Positions 1 through 7,588 of a DNA stretch of 16,481 nt are shown in pieces. Below the pieces are notes generated by a model. The model was not told where the DNA came from and searched no databases. It worked only from the letters and a program-made list of their open reading frames with translations. The stretch's first letter is position 1. The number at the start of each line of letters is the position of its first letter. The position numbers and the translations under genes were made by a program. Location of the stretch: assembly GCA_947372405.1 (NCBI GenBank), contig CANBTO010000041.1, positions 1-16,481 on the forward strand, read 5' to 3'. The stretch is from Verrucomicrobiaceae bacterium. Its GTDB lineage: Bacteria > Verrucomicrobiota > Verrucomicrobiae > Verrucomicrobiales > Akkermansiaceae.

Positions 1-350
1 GCCTGCATGATGATCCCGATCACCTGCTCCGCTGCTGGCTTTGCGCGAGCGAGGATGGAATCGAGCGTTTCCCCATCGATCCACCCGGTGGCGATGAAGG
101 GCATTCCGTCGATGGGATCGCAGCCGCCGCAGACCAATTCCCGCAAGGCCGGGTGACTGAATCCCTCAAGTTTTCCCAAGGTGTTTTTGTAGCCTCTTTG
201 CTCTTCCGGGCTAAGACCGCCGCCGTCCGGGCCGAACGGGAAAAACCTGCGCAACGCCACGGCACGCCCGGTTTCAGAGTCCACCGCGTGGAACACGACG
301 CCCGTGACATCCTGGACGATCAGATCTTCGATTTGGAAACGCCGGACCAC
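1..350 (-). CDS. Serine/threonine protein kinase-like protein, N-terminal part (runs off the left edge)
   Basis: This is an open reading frame on the minus strand that continues past base 1; about 116 residues are visible. It begins near VRRFQIEDLIVQD and continues through GVVFHAVDSETGRAVALRRF, followed by GMPFIATGWIDGETLDSIL. That order matches a kinase N-lobe: a first beta strand and degenerate glycine loop, a VAL-x-R strand where the ATP-binding Lys normally sits, and a hinge of the form FIATxWIDGETL. The visible VALRR carries Arg where a catalytic kinase would normally have Lys, so it may be a pseudokinase or simply divergent. No ATG exists in frame. I chose the GTG at 348-350 because it sits directly before the conserved RRFQIEDL segment; no clear ribosome binding site supports it. 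The catalytic loop lies outside the window. It follows the CBM9-like gene by 70 bp on the same strand. Confidence 0.7.
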   Translation of the reverse strand, partial: MVRRFQIEDLIVQDVTGVVFHAVDSETGRAVALRRFFPFGPDGGGLSPEEQRGYKNTLGKLEGFSHPALRELVCGGCDPIDGMPFIATGWIDGETLDSILARAKPAAEQVIGIIMQ

Positions 351-420
351 TTGCCGTTGTTGATAGCGATGAAGGTGGCGTCGTGCAAAGCCAGTATTCG
401 GCCTCGCGAAAAATGACGCC

Positions 421-1020
421 TCATGCGGGCAGCGGTGTGAAAGCCGCGGATGCAAACCTGTCGGGCTGGTGGTAATCCGGCTTGCCTCCACCCATGTCCG
501 CCGCGCTGAGGTATTTCTGATTCGGGGATTCAATGATGAACGCCACGTTCAATTTCGTCTTCGGCCCGAAATTCAGCCGCGCGCGCAGCAAGTCGACCGG
601 GACGGCCATGGCGGCGACCCAAGCCCCGTCCGGCGCGATGTCGGAGAAAGTTGCGATTTCCGGCATCGCGATTTCCACCTCCTCCGCTTTCACGCGTGGT
701 GCGGTGAATTCGCAGGACCACCAAGCGCCATTCGGTGAGAGGTTGAATTCAAAATAACGGCCGCTCACGGGGTCGGCGATGAACAGCTCCGCAACATCGT
801 AACGCCAGAGATCGGTCTGGAATCGTCCCGGTCGCGCTTCCGGATGAAGACGGGCCGCCTTGCGATGGTGGGCCACGAACCACAGCCGGCGCTCATCCAT
901 CGCCAGCGAAAAACCCGCCGGTGGATCGACAGGATCACTATGCCAGTCCTTGGACAGACCGAACATCGGCACGTCCAGTTCGCCCCATTTCAACGGACGC
1001 TTTGAGGTGAAAATCGTCAT
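421..1020 (-). CDS. CBM9/DOMON-like domain protein, cytoplasmic, function unknown
   Basis: A 199-residue protein that appears to be one beta-sandwich module resembling carbohydrate-binding module family 9 or DOMON-like domains. The diagnostic stretch is LWRYDVAELFIADP (residues 71-84) followed by YFEFNLSPNGAWW (89-101), the usual 'D-x-E-x-F ... Y-x-E-F-x-x-x-P-x-G' pattern, and then PDYHQPDRF near the end (181-189). The central part carries the paired strands WVAAMAVPVDLL and LNVAFIIES, as expected for such sandwiches. No signal peptide or membrane segment is visible, which is unusual because many CBM9-like proteins are exported. The ATG at 1018-1020 lacks a strong Shine-Dalgarno site. Its TGA stop overlaps an ATG on the same strand (ATGA at 421-424) that opens a short out-of-phase ORF before the kinase-like gene. 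Ligand and role are unknown. The fold call is fairly secure, a sugar ligand is not. Confidence 0.75.
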   Translation of the reverse strand: MTIFTSKRPLKWGELDVPMFGLSKDWHSDPVDPPAGFSLAMDERRLWFVAHHRKAARLHPEARPGRFQTDLWRYDVAELFIADPVSGRYFEFNLSPNGAWWSCEFTAPRVKAEEVEIAMPEIATFSDIAPDGAWVAAMAVPVDLLRARLNFGPKTKLNVAFIIESPNQKYLSAADMGGGKPDYHQPDRFASAAFTPLPA

Positions 1021-1167
1021 GTCCGGATTTGGAACCTGTGGGCCTCATCTGTCGAGGCGGGATCAAAAGCGGCCACAAGTCGCGCCTTGTTTCCCAGGTA
1101 GAAAAATTTTTGAAAAATCATCGCATTCCGGTAGTGGATCTGCTTTCAACTGCGCAGGAAAACGCAC

Positions 1168-1938
1168 ATGGCACGCTCTCGTCCCGGATTTTACAGCACG
1201 ATCGAATACATCGGCCCGCGCCCTCAAAAGCCGAAGCGCCGGAATTTCTTCGGCGGCTGGGTGATTCTGGTCATCGCGGTGGTCATTGGCTGCTGTTTCA
1301 TCCGCCCGCTGATCCCTTACCTCACGGCGGCGGAGAAGGGCGTTTCCACCGAGGATGCCGCACGGGCGATCTCCTCGCTGGAGGCGTCCAAGGACCCGGC
1401 AAGCATGCTCGCCGCAGCGGCGATCGCGCACTCGGGTGAGAAGATCACCTACGACGCCAGCTACTACAAGATTCCCTACCCCAATGGCGACGTCGCTACG
1501 GGCAAAGGCAATTCGGCGGACGTGGTCATCCGCTGCCTCCGCAAACTCGGAATCGATCTCCAGAAGGAAGTGCACGAGGACATGCAGGAACACTTCCGCA
1601 GCTATCCGCAGCTCTGGGGCTCGCTTGCTCCAGACCCTAACATCGACCACCGCCGCGTGGCGAATCTCCAGCGTTTCTTCGAGCGCAAAGGGCAGGTGCT
1701 TCCCGCTTCCCGTGAGCCTTCGGACTATCATGCGGGTGACATTGTGATCTGGTCGCTAGCCAACGCGGAGTCGCACACCGGCATCGTAGTCCCCGGCCCC
1801 GGCGGCCGTGCGAACGAACCTTGGGTGGTCCATAACATGGGTGCCGGAGTGAAGTGGGAGAACGTGTTGTTCGATTTCAAGATCGTCGCGCATTTCCGCT
1901 ACCCGGCGAATGCGGAGCAGACGAGACAAACGCGCTAA
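1168..1938 (+). CDS. Membrane-anchored DUF1287 family protein (NlpC/P60-like) with the usual Cys position replaced
   Basis: A 256-residue protein with a basic N terminus (KPKRR, 21-25), one membrane span (about 29-50) and an extracytoplasmic DUF1287 domain (about 92-246). Family landmarks are YKIPYPNGDV (100-109), DVVIR (118-122), LGIDLQKEVHEDM (127-139), PDPNIDHRRVANL (155-167), YHAGDIVIW (187-195), SHTGIVV (202-208) and WVVHNMG (219-225). DUF1287 proteins resemble NlpC/P60 Cys-His hydrolases. From memory of the family the segment before DVVIR is normally GVCTD; here it is GNSAD (114-118), so the presumed catalytic Cys is Ser116, while His203 remains. The protein may therefore be an inactive glycan/peptide binder or use another nucleophile. 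AGGAA about 9 bp before the ATG supports the start. The next gene begins 70 bp downstream on the same strand, suggesting co-transcription. Confidence 0.85.
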   Translation: MARSRPGFYSTIEYIGPRPQKPKRRNFFGGWVILVIAVVIGCCFIRPLIPYLTAAEKGVSTEDAARAISSLEASKDPASMLAAAAIAHSGEKITYDASYYKIPYPNGDVATGKGNSADVVIRCLRKLGIDLQKEVHEDMQEHFRSYPQLWGSLAPDPNIDHRRVANLQRFFERKGQVLPASREPSDYHAGDIVIWSLANAESHTGIVVPGPGGRANEPWVVHNMGAGVKWENVLFDFKIVAHFRYPANAEQTRQTR

Positions 1939-2008
1939 CCGGCGCTCGTTCAGGGCTGGATGCGGGTTTCCCCTTGTCCGCGGGAGATCGGCCTGCGAGG
2001 TTGGTGAA

Positions 2009-3304
2009 ATGAAGCCCAGCGTTTTCGCCATGTTATTTCTCCTGCTGGCGTCCACCATGGATCTTCACGCCAACGCTGGCGGATATTCCAAAGGTGGCGT
2101 CGAACGCGCCGGTGATGTCGCGGGCTTCGAGCCGAACGCCACGGAAAACATCCGCATTCTCGATGAGAAACTCACCGTCAAACTCGGCCCTAAACTGGCC
2201 GTTGTGGAAGTGAGATATATCATGAAAAACATCACCGATAAAAAGGTGAGCGTGCGCTTCGGCTTTCCGGTGGAGGAGTCCTTCGACAATGATTACCCAA
2301 TGGGAGAGGGTGCGCCAATGGACCATGCAACGCATGCCAACCAAAAACCGGCCTACTGTAGGGACTATCAGCCAAGCGCGGCCGGGAAGTCCATCAAGGC
2401 AACCTGGCAGGCCGAACGCAGGCAGGACAAGGATGCAAGGTTCAAAGGCTTGGCCGGGTGGATCGTGTCTGAGTTGGATTTTGCCGCCAATGAAGAGAAG
2501 CCGGTAACGATCCGTTTCAACAGCAGCTATCCCTCGTCCGTGTGGGGCAGCAGTTGCCAAACTTCTGTCGCCGCGATGCTTTTCCGCTACCGGCTTTCCA
2601 CTGCGGCCTGCTGGGCCGGCACCATCGGATCAGGACAAATCATCCTCCAACCCAATGGCATCAACCCGGAGAAACTCAAGGTTCTCAAACCCGTGAACCG
2701 GTTCAAGCGCGATGGTTTGAACTGGGTATGGAATTTTGAAGATCTCGAGCCGACCATGGCGGATGATTTGGAAATCGAGTCAAGCCCCGGCAGGATATCT
2801 TATTACGGCGACTATTCCGAAGAGAACGGCCACTGGATGATGACGCATTCCAACTATCATGTGAAAGCCAGTTCCACACTGCCTCCGGAAGGAACCGTCA
2901 AGTTTGTTGCCGCGAACATCAAGGGCAACGACAATCCATGGTGCGAAGGAGCGAAAGGGCCGGGCATCGGGGAATGGCTGGAACTTGAACCCGTTGAACC
3001 CAAGCCGCTCACCGCGATCAGCATGACTCCGGGATATGCCCGGGACCAGAAGCTTTTCGAGGCCAATGGCCGTCCGAGGAAAATGCTGGTGGAGCTCAAC
3101 GGCGAACATCGATTCACGGTCGATGTGCCGGATAGCAGGGATGAAGTGGAGTTTCCCGTGCTGAACTACAGGAAGCCGGTGAAGAAAATCCGCCTGACAT
3201 TCATTGAAGTGTGGCCGGGAAACCGTTTCGAGGACCTTTGCATCACCCACGTAAGCCTGCATGTCCGTCTCGACAAAAAACCTGTGCTTCCGCCTTGTCG
3301 TTAG
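2009..3304 (+). CDS. Secreted protein with DUF4424-like region and C-terminal NADase-type glycan-binding domain
   Basis: A 431-residue exported protein. The start chosen is the ATG at 2009, because it opens a signal peptide (MKPSVFAMLFLLLASTMDLH, cleavage probably near ANA, 21-23); an upstream in-frame ATG at 1910 would only add a hydrophilic tail overlapping the previous gene. Residues about 45-280 resemble DUF4424-like beta-rich proteins: NIRILDEKLTVKLG, VVEVRYIMKNITDKKVSV and FGFPVEE. Residues about 287-420 fit the NADase-type glycan-binding (discoidin-like) domain: NPWCEGAKGPGIGEWLELE (309-327), then GYARDQKLFEANGRPRKM (342-359), LNGEHRF (363-369) and IRLTFIEVWPGNRFEDLCI (394-412). This suggests an envelope or secreted protein that holds a glycan. 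Its last 44 bp overlap the start of the next gene, implying translational coupling. Internal cysteines (117, 183, 201, 312, 411, 430) could form disulfides. Confidence 0.75.
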   Translation: MKPSVFAMLFLLLASTMDLHANAGGYSKGGVERAGDVAGFEPNATENIRILDEKLTVKLGPKLAVVEVRYIMKNITDKKVSVRFGFPVEESFDNDYPMGEGAPMDHATHANQKPAYCRDYQPSAAGKSIKATWQAERRQDKDARFKGLAGWIVSELDFAANEEKPVTIRFNSSYPSSVWGSSCQTSVAAMLFRYRLSTAACWAGTIGSGQIILQPNGINPEKLKVLKPVNRFKRDGLNWVWNFEDLEPTMADDLEIESSPGRISYYGDYSEENGHWMMTHSNYHVKASSTLPPEGTVKFVAANIKGNDNPWCEGAKGPGIGEWLELEPVEPKPLTAISMTPGYARDQKLFEANGRPRKMLVELNGEHRFTVDVPDSRDEVEFPVLNYRKPVKKIRLTFIEVWPGNRFEDLCITHVSLHVRLDKKPVLPPCR

Positions 3305-5792
3305 ATCGGCGCTAGCCGCGCTCGCTCTTGCCGGATGCCTCCACGCGGGACAGACGCTGCCCGTCTTTCTATCAGACAATCATGCCGAGACCTTCGGCTG
3401 GATCACCCGCACCTGCGACCCGGACGACCGTTATCATCTCGTGCTGGTGGACGCCCACCCGGACGCGTCGGCCGCGGAACGATCTGAAGAGATCCGCGAA
3501 GGATTGCGGCGCGTGCCATCGGAGGAAGCGCGCGCGGCGAATGTCGAGGCTTGGCGCAAGTTCGGGCGGATCCAGGCGTTCAACTGGATCGAGCCGCTGA
3601 TGCCGCGTCCGCTTGATCAGGTATGCTGGCTCGCCGCGCCGGAGTTGGGCGATGTGAGGCGCGCGGCGATGACTGCGGAGACCGCGGGCTTTCTCGACGG
3701 CCGCCTCGAGGTGGAACCACGTTCCGCAGGATCCTTCGCGGAGCGCTGGAGCACGGTGGATCTAACCAGTTTCCGGAAATGGAACCCTGGCGCAAGGCCG
3801 GTGATCCTCGCCATCGACCTCGATTTCTTCGCAAACATGGAAGCCGGAAAGCGGGACACCGTTTTCGAAGCGATCTGGCAACAAGCCATGGACTGGCCGG
3901 GCTTGGCGGGCGTCGCGTTTTCAGTCTCGCGACCATGGCTTGCAAACGACGCGGAGGCGGACGCGCTGGTGACGCTTGCCTGCGCCGCCGTTGCCCGGAC
4001 GCGCGGTGCGATGCTTGAAATCGATGCTTCGGTGGACGACCGGCCGGATGTTTCGAAACGGGCCTCCGAATCCCTGACACCCGTGGCCCGCTGGGATGCG
4101 GAAAAGGTTTCACCGGCCCTTCGCGCACGCTGGCAGGAACTGGGCGGGCGCTTGCGGGTCACCGACCGCAAGCGGAACTGGCAGACCATACTCGACACCT
4201 GGTCCGGCGAAGAACCGCAAATGAACATCCATCCGGATCAGGGCGAGGAGGATTGCGACGGGGTCTGGCGTTTTGACATGCGCGAAGCTCCCGCACTGCG
4301 CGTCGAGCCGCCCTCCGGCGCTACCGGACGCGTCCGGTGGTTCGCGCTCGAACCCGCGCGCTCCGCCTATGATCTGCTGCCGCAAACCGGTCTTGGCAAA
4401 AGCTTCTCGGCCTCTCCGGGGCGGTGGGTTTACGAAACGCGCCGGTATCTGGGTATCACGGAGGATCTCGCGTTGGCGGCGGAAAAATGGCGGCCAGGCA
4501 CGGCGGGCCGCGTGCGAATTGAGGCGGAGGTGGAAACGGCGGTCGGCTGGCAGCCTGTCGCACCCATCGAGCTGCGCTTGGCGGATGGCGCTGGTTTCCG
4601 CGGCGCTCTATCAGAATGTTTCCGCATGCCTTACGTCTTCGGCATCGCCGGGGTGGCGGAGCATTCTCTAACAGGTGTCGAGACCGGCTGGGGTTCGGAT
4701 TGTTCGAACTTCCTCATTCAGGCATGGCGGCGCAACGGCATGCCGCTCGCCTGGGGCGATCCCGGGCGGCTGCGTGCGCAACTCGCCACCAAGGCGGAGA
4801 ATCTCACGCTCGCCGATGCTCCTCCCATCAGTGCGGATGAAATCGCACGTGGCCTCGCCATTGATTTCGGCCGTCACATGGCGGCGGTGTGGGAGGACCG
4901 CGAGCCCTTGGGCCGGCTCGATGGCAACGACCTGGTAGTGCATCATCTCGGCGGCTTTCCGGAGATCGTGGAATTGCGCCGCCTCGCCAAGGACCGCCCT
5001 TTGTTCTCGCTGCGCGTGCCACACCCGGAAGCCGGGGGATGCGTCGTCAAAATCGCAGGTGATGTGGTGCTTGCAGGGGAAAAGCAGGTGGAGATTCCCG
5101 GGTTTGAAAAAGGGGATGCCGACTTGTTTCTAACCAATCTGGAGGGCGTGCCATCCATGAAGGCGCCGGATCACGCGCCGCGCTTCGATTTCCGCTTTCC
5201 GCCGGAGCGCCTGGCACTGCTGAAGGGCAAGGGCATCGACGTCGTGTCGCTCGCCAACAACCATGCCGGAGACGCCGGCCCAGCCGGACTGGAGGATGCG
5301 TTGCAAGCACTGCGTCGGCACGGAATCGCCGTCGTCGGAGCCGGTGGAAACCGCGCGGAGGCCTGTCGGCCTTGGCGAACGGAACGCGGTGGCGTGAAGA
5401 TCGCGGTGTTTGGTGTGAGCATGGTCGAAACCCTGACGGCCACGGACGGGCAGGCCGGCTGTGCCACGCTGCCGGAACACGTTGCGTTGATAGAAGCAGG
5501 GCTGCGGGCAGCCAGGGTCGCGGGCGAGACCATCATCGTCATGGTCCACGGCGGCGACGAATATCATGACGCCGTCAGCGACGAGCAGCGGCGCTGGGCG
5601 CGCTGGTTGGTGAGCCGTGGTGCCAATCTCATCGTCGGCAGCCATCCGCACGTCATCCAGAGGACCGAACGCCACGACGGAGCGGTGATCGTTCATTCCC
5701 TCGGCAACGCGGTCTATCCGAAATCCCTGAAAGGAGCGGATTCAGGCAGAATCGAACACTTCCGTTTGCTCCCTGATCAGTCCATTCGGTAA
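3261..5792 (+). CDS. Three-domain secreted protein: arginase/UPF0489-like + NlpC/P60-like + CapA-type metallophosphatase
   Basis: An 843-residue protein with an export signal (RLVVRSALAALALAGC, 11-26). LAGC fits a lipobox, so it may be a lipoprotein, although AGA-type type I cleavage is also possible. Domain 1 (about 30-310) carries DAHPD (64-68) and AIDLDFF (184-190), the metal-ligand pattern of arginase-like/UPF0489 proteins. Residues 340-440 form a beta-rich linker. Domain 2 (about 455-590) looks like an NlpC/P60-type hydrolase: GSDCSNFLIQAW (Cys481), GRHMAAVW (His539), LDGNDLVVHHL (553-563). Domain 3 (about 593-835) is CapA-like (PGA_cap): KIAGDVVLAG (597-606), LTNLEGV (624-630), VSLANNHAGD (662-671), VHGGDEY (762-768), VGSHPHVIQ (792-800), HSLGNAVYPK (812-821). 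CapA homologues take part in capsule/poly-gamma-glutamate systems. The gene starts 44 bp inside the preceding gene; the ATG at 3261 is the only sensible start giving the signal peptide. The substrate is unknown; envelope glycopeptide or polyglutamate processing is inference. Confidence 0.8.
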   Translation: MSVSTKNLCFRLVVRSALAALALAGCLHAGQTLPVFLSDNHAETFGWITRTCDPDDRYHLVLVDAHPDASAAERSEEIREGLRRVPSEEARAANVEAWRKFGRIQAFNWIEPLMPRPLDQVCWLAAPELGDVRRAAMTAETAGFLDGRLEVEPRSAGSFAERWSTVDLTSFRKWNPGARPVILAIDLDFFANMEAGKRDTVFEAIWQQAMDWPGLAGVAFSVSRPWLANDAEADALVTLACAAVARTRGAMLEIDASVDDRPDVSKRASESLTPVARWDAEKVSPALRARWQELGGRLRVTDRKRNWQTILDTWSGEEPQMNIHPDQGEEDCDGVWRFDMREAPALRVEPPSGATGRVRWFALEPARSAYDLLPQTGLGKSFSASPGRWVYETRRYLGITEDLALAAEKWRPGTAGRVRIEAEVETAVGWQPVAPIELRLADGAGFRGALSECFRMPYVFGIAGVAEHSLTGVETGWGSDCSNFLIQAWRRNGMPLAWGDPGRLRAQLATKAENLTLADAPPISADEIARGLAIDFGRHMAAVWEDREPLGRLDGNDLVVHHLGGFPEIVELRRLAKDRPLFSLRVPHPEAGGCVVKIAGDVVLAGEKQVEIPGFEKGDADLFLTNLEGVPSMKAPDHAPRFDFRFPPERLALLKGKGIDVVSLANNHAGDAGPAGLEDALQALRRHGIAVVGAGGNRAEACRPWRTERGGVKIAVFGVSMVETLTATDGQAGCATLPEHVALIEAGLRAARVAGETIIVMVHGGDEYHDAVSDEQRRWARWLVSRGANLIVGSHPHVIQRTERHDGAVIVHSLGNAVYPKSLKGADSGRIEHFRLLPDQSIR

Positions 5793-5827
5793 AAAAAATT
5801 TGGGCGGTGGCATTGCTGCCACCGCCC
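5791..5827 (-). terminator. Intrinsic terminator for the minus-strand gene at 5873-7408
   Basis: A perfect 11-bp stem (GGGCGGTGGCA, 5802-5812, with TGCCACCGCCC, 5817-5827) closes a 4-base loop. Read on the minus strand it is followed by AAATTT and a run of eight T (A-run 5791-5798 on the plus strand), the classic rho-independent layout, 45 bp past the stop of the minus-strand gene. On the plus strand the hairpin is followed by G-rich sequence, not T, so it should work poorly for the plus-strand gene ending at 5792. Confidence 0.9.
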
Positions 5828-5872
5828 GGGGGATTGGGGGAGGGGAAATCTCTCACACCAATCAAATCCGTC

Positions 5873-7408
5873 TTATGGCAGGGCCACCTGAAGGCGAACG
5901 AACAAGGCGGGGGCGTTTGGCGGCAGCGTGTATCTGACAAACGCCGGATTGCTGGTGTCCGCGTTCGCGGTGACATCGGTCCATGATGACAGGTCGGACG
6001 AGGTGAACACGCGGAACGTCACGCCGGTGGCGATGGAGCTGCGGGGCCATGAAACGACGTTCGCGACAGGCTGGGGATTGGCGGTGAACGACGAGCCCGT
6101 TTCCCCCATGAAGTATTCCACGCCGTTGGCCACGCCATCGCCGTCCTTGTCCAGCGAGGCGTCCTGTCCGCCCGCGTTCACAGCGGCCCAGGTGGAGTAG
6201 TTGATCGTGGAATCGTTGCTGAAGAAAACGGTGCCAAGCGTTTGTGTGGTATTGGCCGCACCAAGCGTGAAGGTGCGGTCGAGGCCGTATTCGTATCCGC
6301 TGTTCGTGTTGTGGGAATCGTCGGTGATGAACTTGTAGGTTCCGAACGAGTCGCCGGCGAAACCCCTCACCCCTGTTAGAGTGCCGGTGTAGACCAGGTC
6401 GCCGTCGGGATCGGTGAGGGTGAGCGTGCTCAGCGGCGTTCGCGCTCCGGTGAAGAACTGCACCTTCACCGAGCTCGGCGGATAGAAGCCGCCCTTGGCG
6501 TGCTCCACGTTCATGTTGACGCTGAACAAGACGTTCCTTTCGGGATCGAGCGGTGTGGCGTCGCCGGAGTTGATGAAGCCGTCTCCGTCCTCGTCATCTC
6601 CAGTCACCAACGCCGGGCGGTTCACCGCCACGGACAGTGTCTGCGTTCCGCTTTCGTTCTGGAAATCGAAACCCCTGACGCCGCCCGCCATGTCGTTGCT
6701 GGTGCTCAGCGAGCCGAGGCATTGGTTGGAGCCATAAGTGGAGTCGCCGTTCGCAAGGATGGCCATCAGTTTCACCGTGCCCGCTCCTTCCGGCACTCCT
6801 AACAGCGCCATGTTCAGGGCCATTTCGACACCGGTGGTGACGTTGGATAGTGGCGCGCCCGCATCCGCCCATGAGACACGCAGCGCGGAAACCGGGCCAT
6901 GGGACGCGGTGGCGTTGTCCACCTGTCCAAGGTCGCTGCGGGTGCGCTTGTTCAAATCATAAATGCTGGCATAGGCCGCCGTGCCACCGCCGTAGATGCG
7001 GATGGCGTAGTCCGGTTGGAAGCCGGTTTCGAAGGTCATCCCCGTGCCCGAATCCGGAGCGAAATGGTTGAGGTCGCTTTCGAATCCTCCGCTGCGGATC
7101 AGATCGTTGGTGATCGTGGAGACGCCACCGGCTTTCGAATCAATGAACAGGGTGAAGGCGTTTCCGTCGGCCCTGCCCGCGATGAACAGGTTTAGCATCT
7201 TACCCACCTGGGCGGCGTGGATGTTGGCGAGGGCGTTGTTGTTTCCCCAGTTGGAGGTGATGCCTTGCACCGAGAGCGCGGAATACTCCGTCTCGATCCC
7301 GGCATTGCGCGTTCCGTCCACAGTGATGGTGGCGGATGCGAGCGCGGCGGTCGCAAGAAAAGCTGCGATCAGACCGCCGGACCTGCGGTAGATGGATATG
7401 GATTTCAT
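5873..7408 (-). CDS. Large secreted modular protein with DxDxDG calcium-type loops
   Basis: A 511-residue exported protein. The ATG at 7406-7408 was chosen because it opens a good signal peptide (MKSISIYRRSGGLIAAFLAT, cleavage probably after ASA near residue 26) and has GGAAAG just upstream; a longer ORF exists but adds 22 hydrophilic residues. Residues about 27-265 are Gly/Ala/Ser/Asn-rich and unassigned (ITVDGTRNAG ... GFDFQNESG). Residues 271-290 hold a thrombospondin-type-3-like loop (DDEDGDGFINSGDATPLDPE). About 292-400 resembles an early-set/starch-binding-like module (VLFSVNMNVE, LTDPDGDLVYTGTL, GTYKFITDD, RTFTLG, TVFFSN). A second loop, DKDGDGVANGVEYFMGE (420-436), leads into a C-terminal strand-rich domain (FRVFTSSDLSSWTDVT, FVRLQVALP) that recurs in verrucomicrobial secreted proteins. 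No catalytic motif was recognised. It is a single-gene unit with its own terminator, probably a cell-surface or extracellular binding protein. Confidence 0.8.
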   Translation of the reverse strand: MKSISIYRRSGGLIAAFLATAALASATITVDGTRNAGIETEYSALSVQGITSNWGNNNALANIHAAQVGKMLNLFIAGRADGNAFTLFIDSKAGGVSTITNDLIRSGGFESDLNHFAPDSGTGMTFETGFQPDYAIRIYGGGTAAYASIYDLNKRTRSDLGQVDNATASHGPVSALRVSWADAGAPLSNVTTGVEMALNMALLGVPEGAGTVKLMAILANGDSTYGSNQCLGSLSTSNDMAGGVRGFDFQNESGTQTLSVAVNRPALVTGDDEDGDGFINSGDATPLDPERNVLFSVNMNVEHAKGGFYPPSSVKVQFFTGARTPLSTLTLTDPDGDLVYTGTLTGVRGFAGDSFGTYKFITDDSHNTNSGYEYGLDRTFTLGAANTTQTLGTVFFSNDSTINYSTWAAVNAGGQDASLDKDGDGVANGVEYFMGETGSSFTANPQPVANVVSWPRSSIATGVTFRVFTSSDLSSWTDVTANADTSNPAFVRYTLPPNAPALFVRLQVALP

Positions 7409-7588
7409 GGGCTTTCCGAGGGTTTGGATTCGTTCGGAAACCGGGGCGTCTGCGGACGGAACCCTAGTCAACACCCATATGTCCCCGCCAAGCTCCGGGT
7501 TTATGTTTTTTCAAAAAGCCCTGAGGGACCTGCGGCATCATCACCCGGAGCAACTATGCTTCCATGGGCAGAGCCCTTCCTGGCGGCC

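Noticed and set aside
1110..1137. Possible promoter TTGAAA with a 16-bp spacer and TAGTGG ahead of the DUF1287 gene
   Set aside because: The -10 element is far from consensus, so it is not listed as a feature.
1910..2008. Longer start for the glycan-binding protein gene
   Set aside because: It overlaps the previous gene and adds an Arg-rich tail before the obvious signal peptide.
7496..7530. T-rich stretch with GCCCTGAGGGAC downstream of the 85-residue gene, considered as a terminator
   Set aside because: The potential stem is only 4 bp with a one-base loop, too weak to call.
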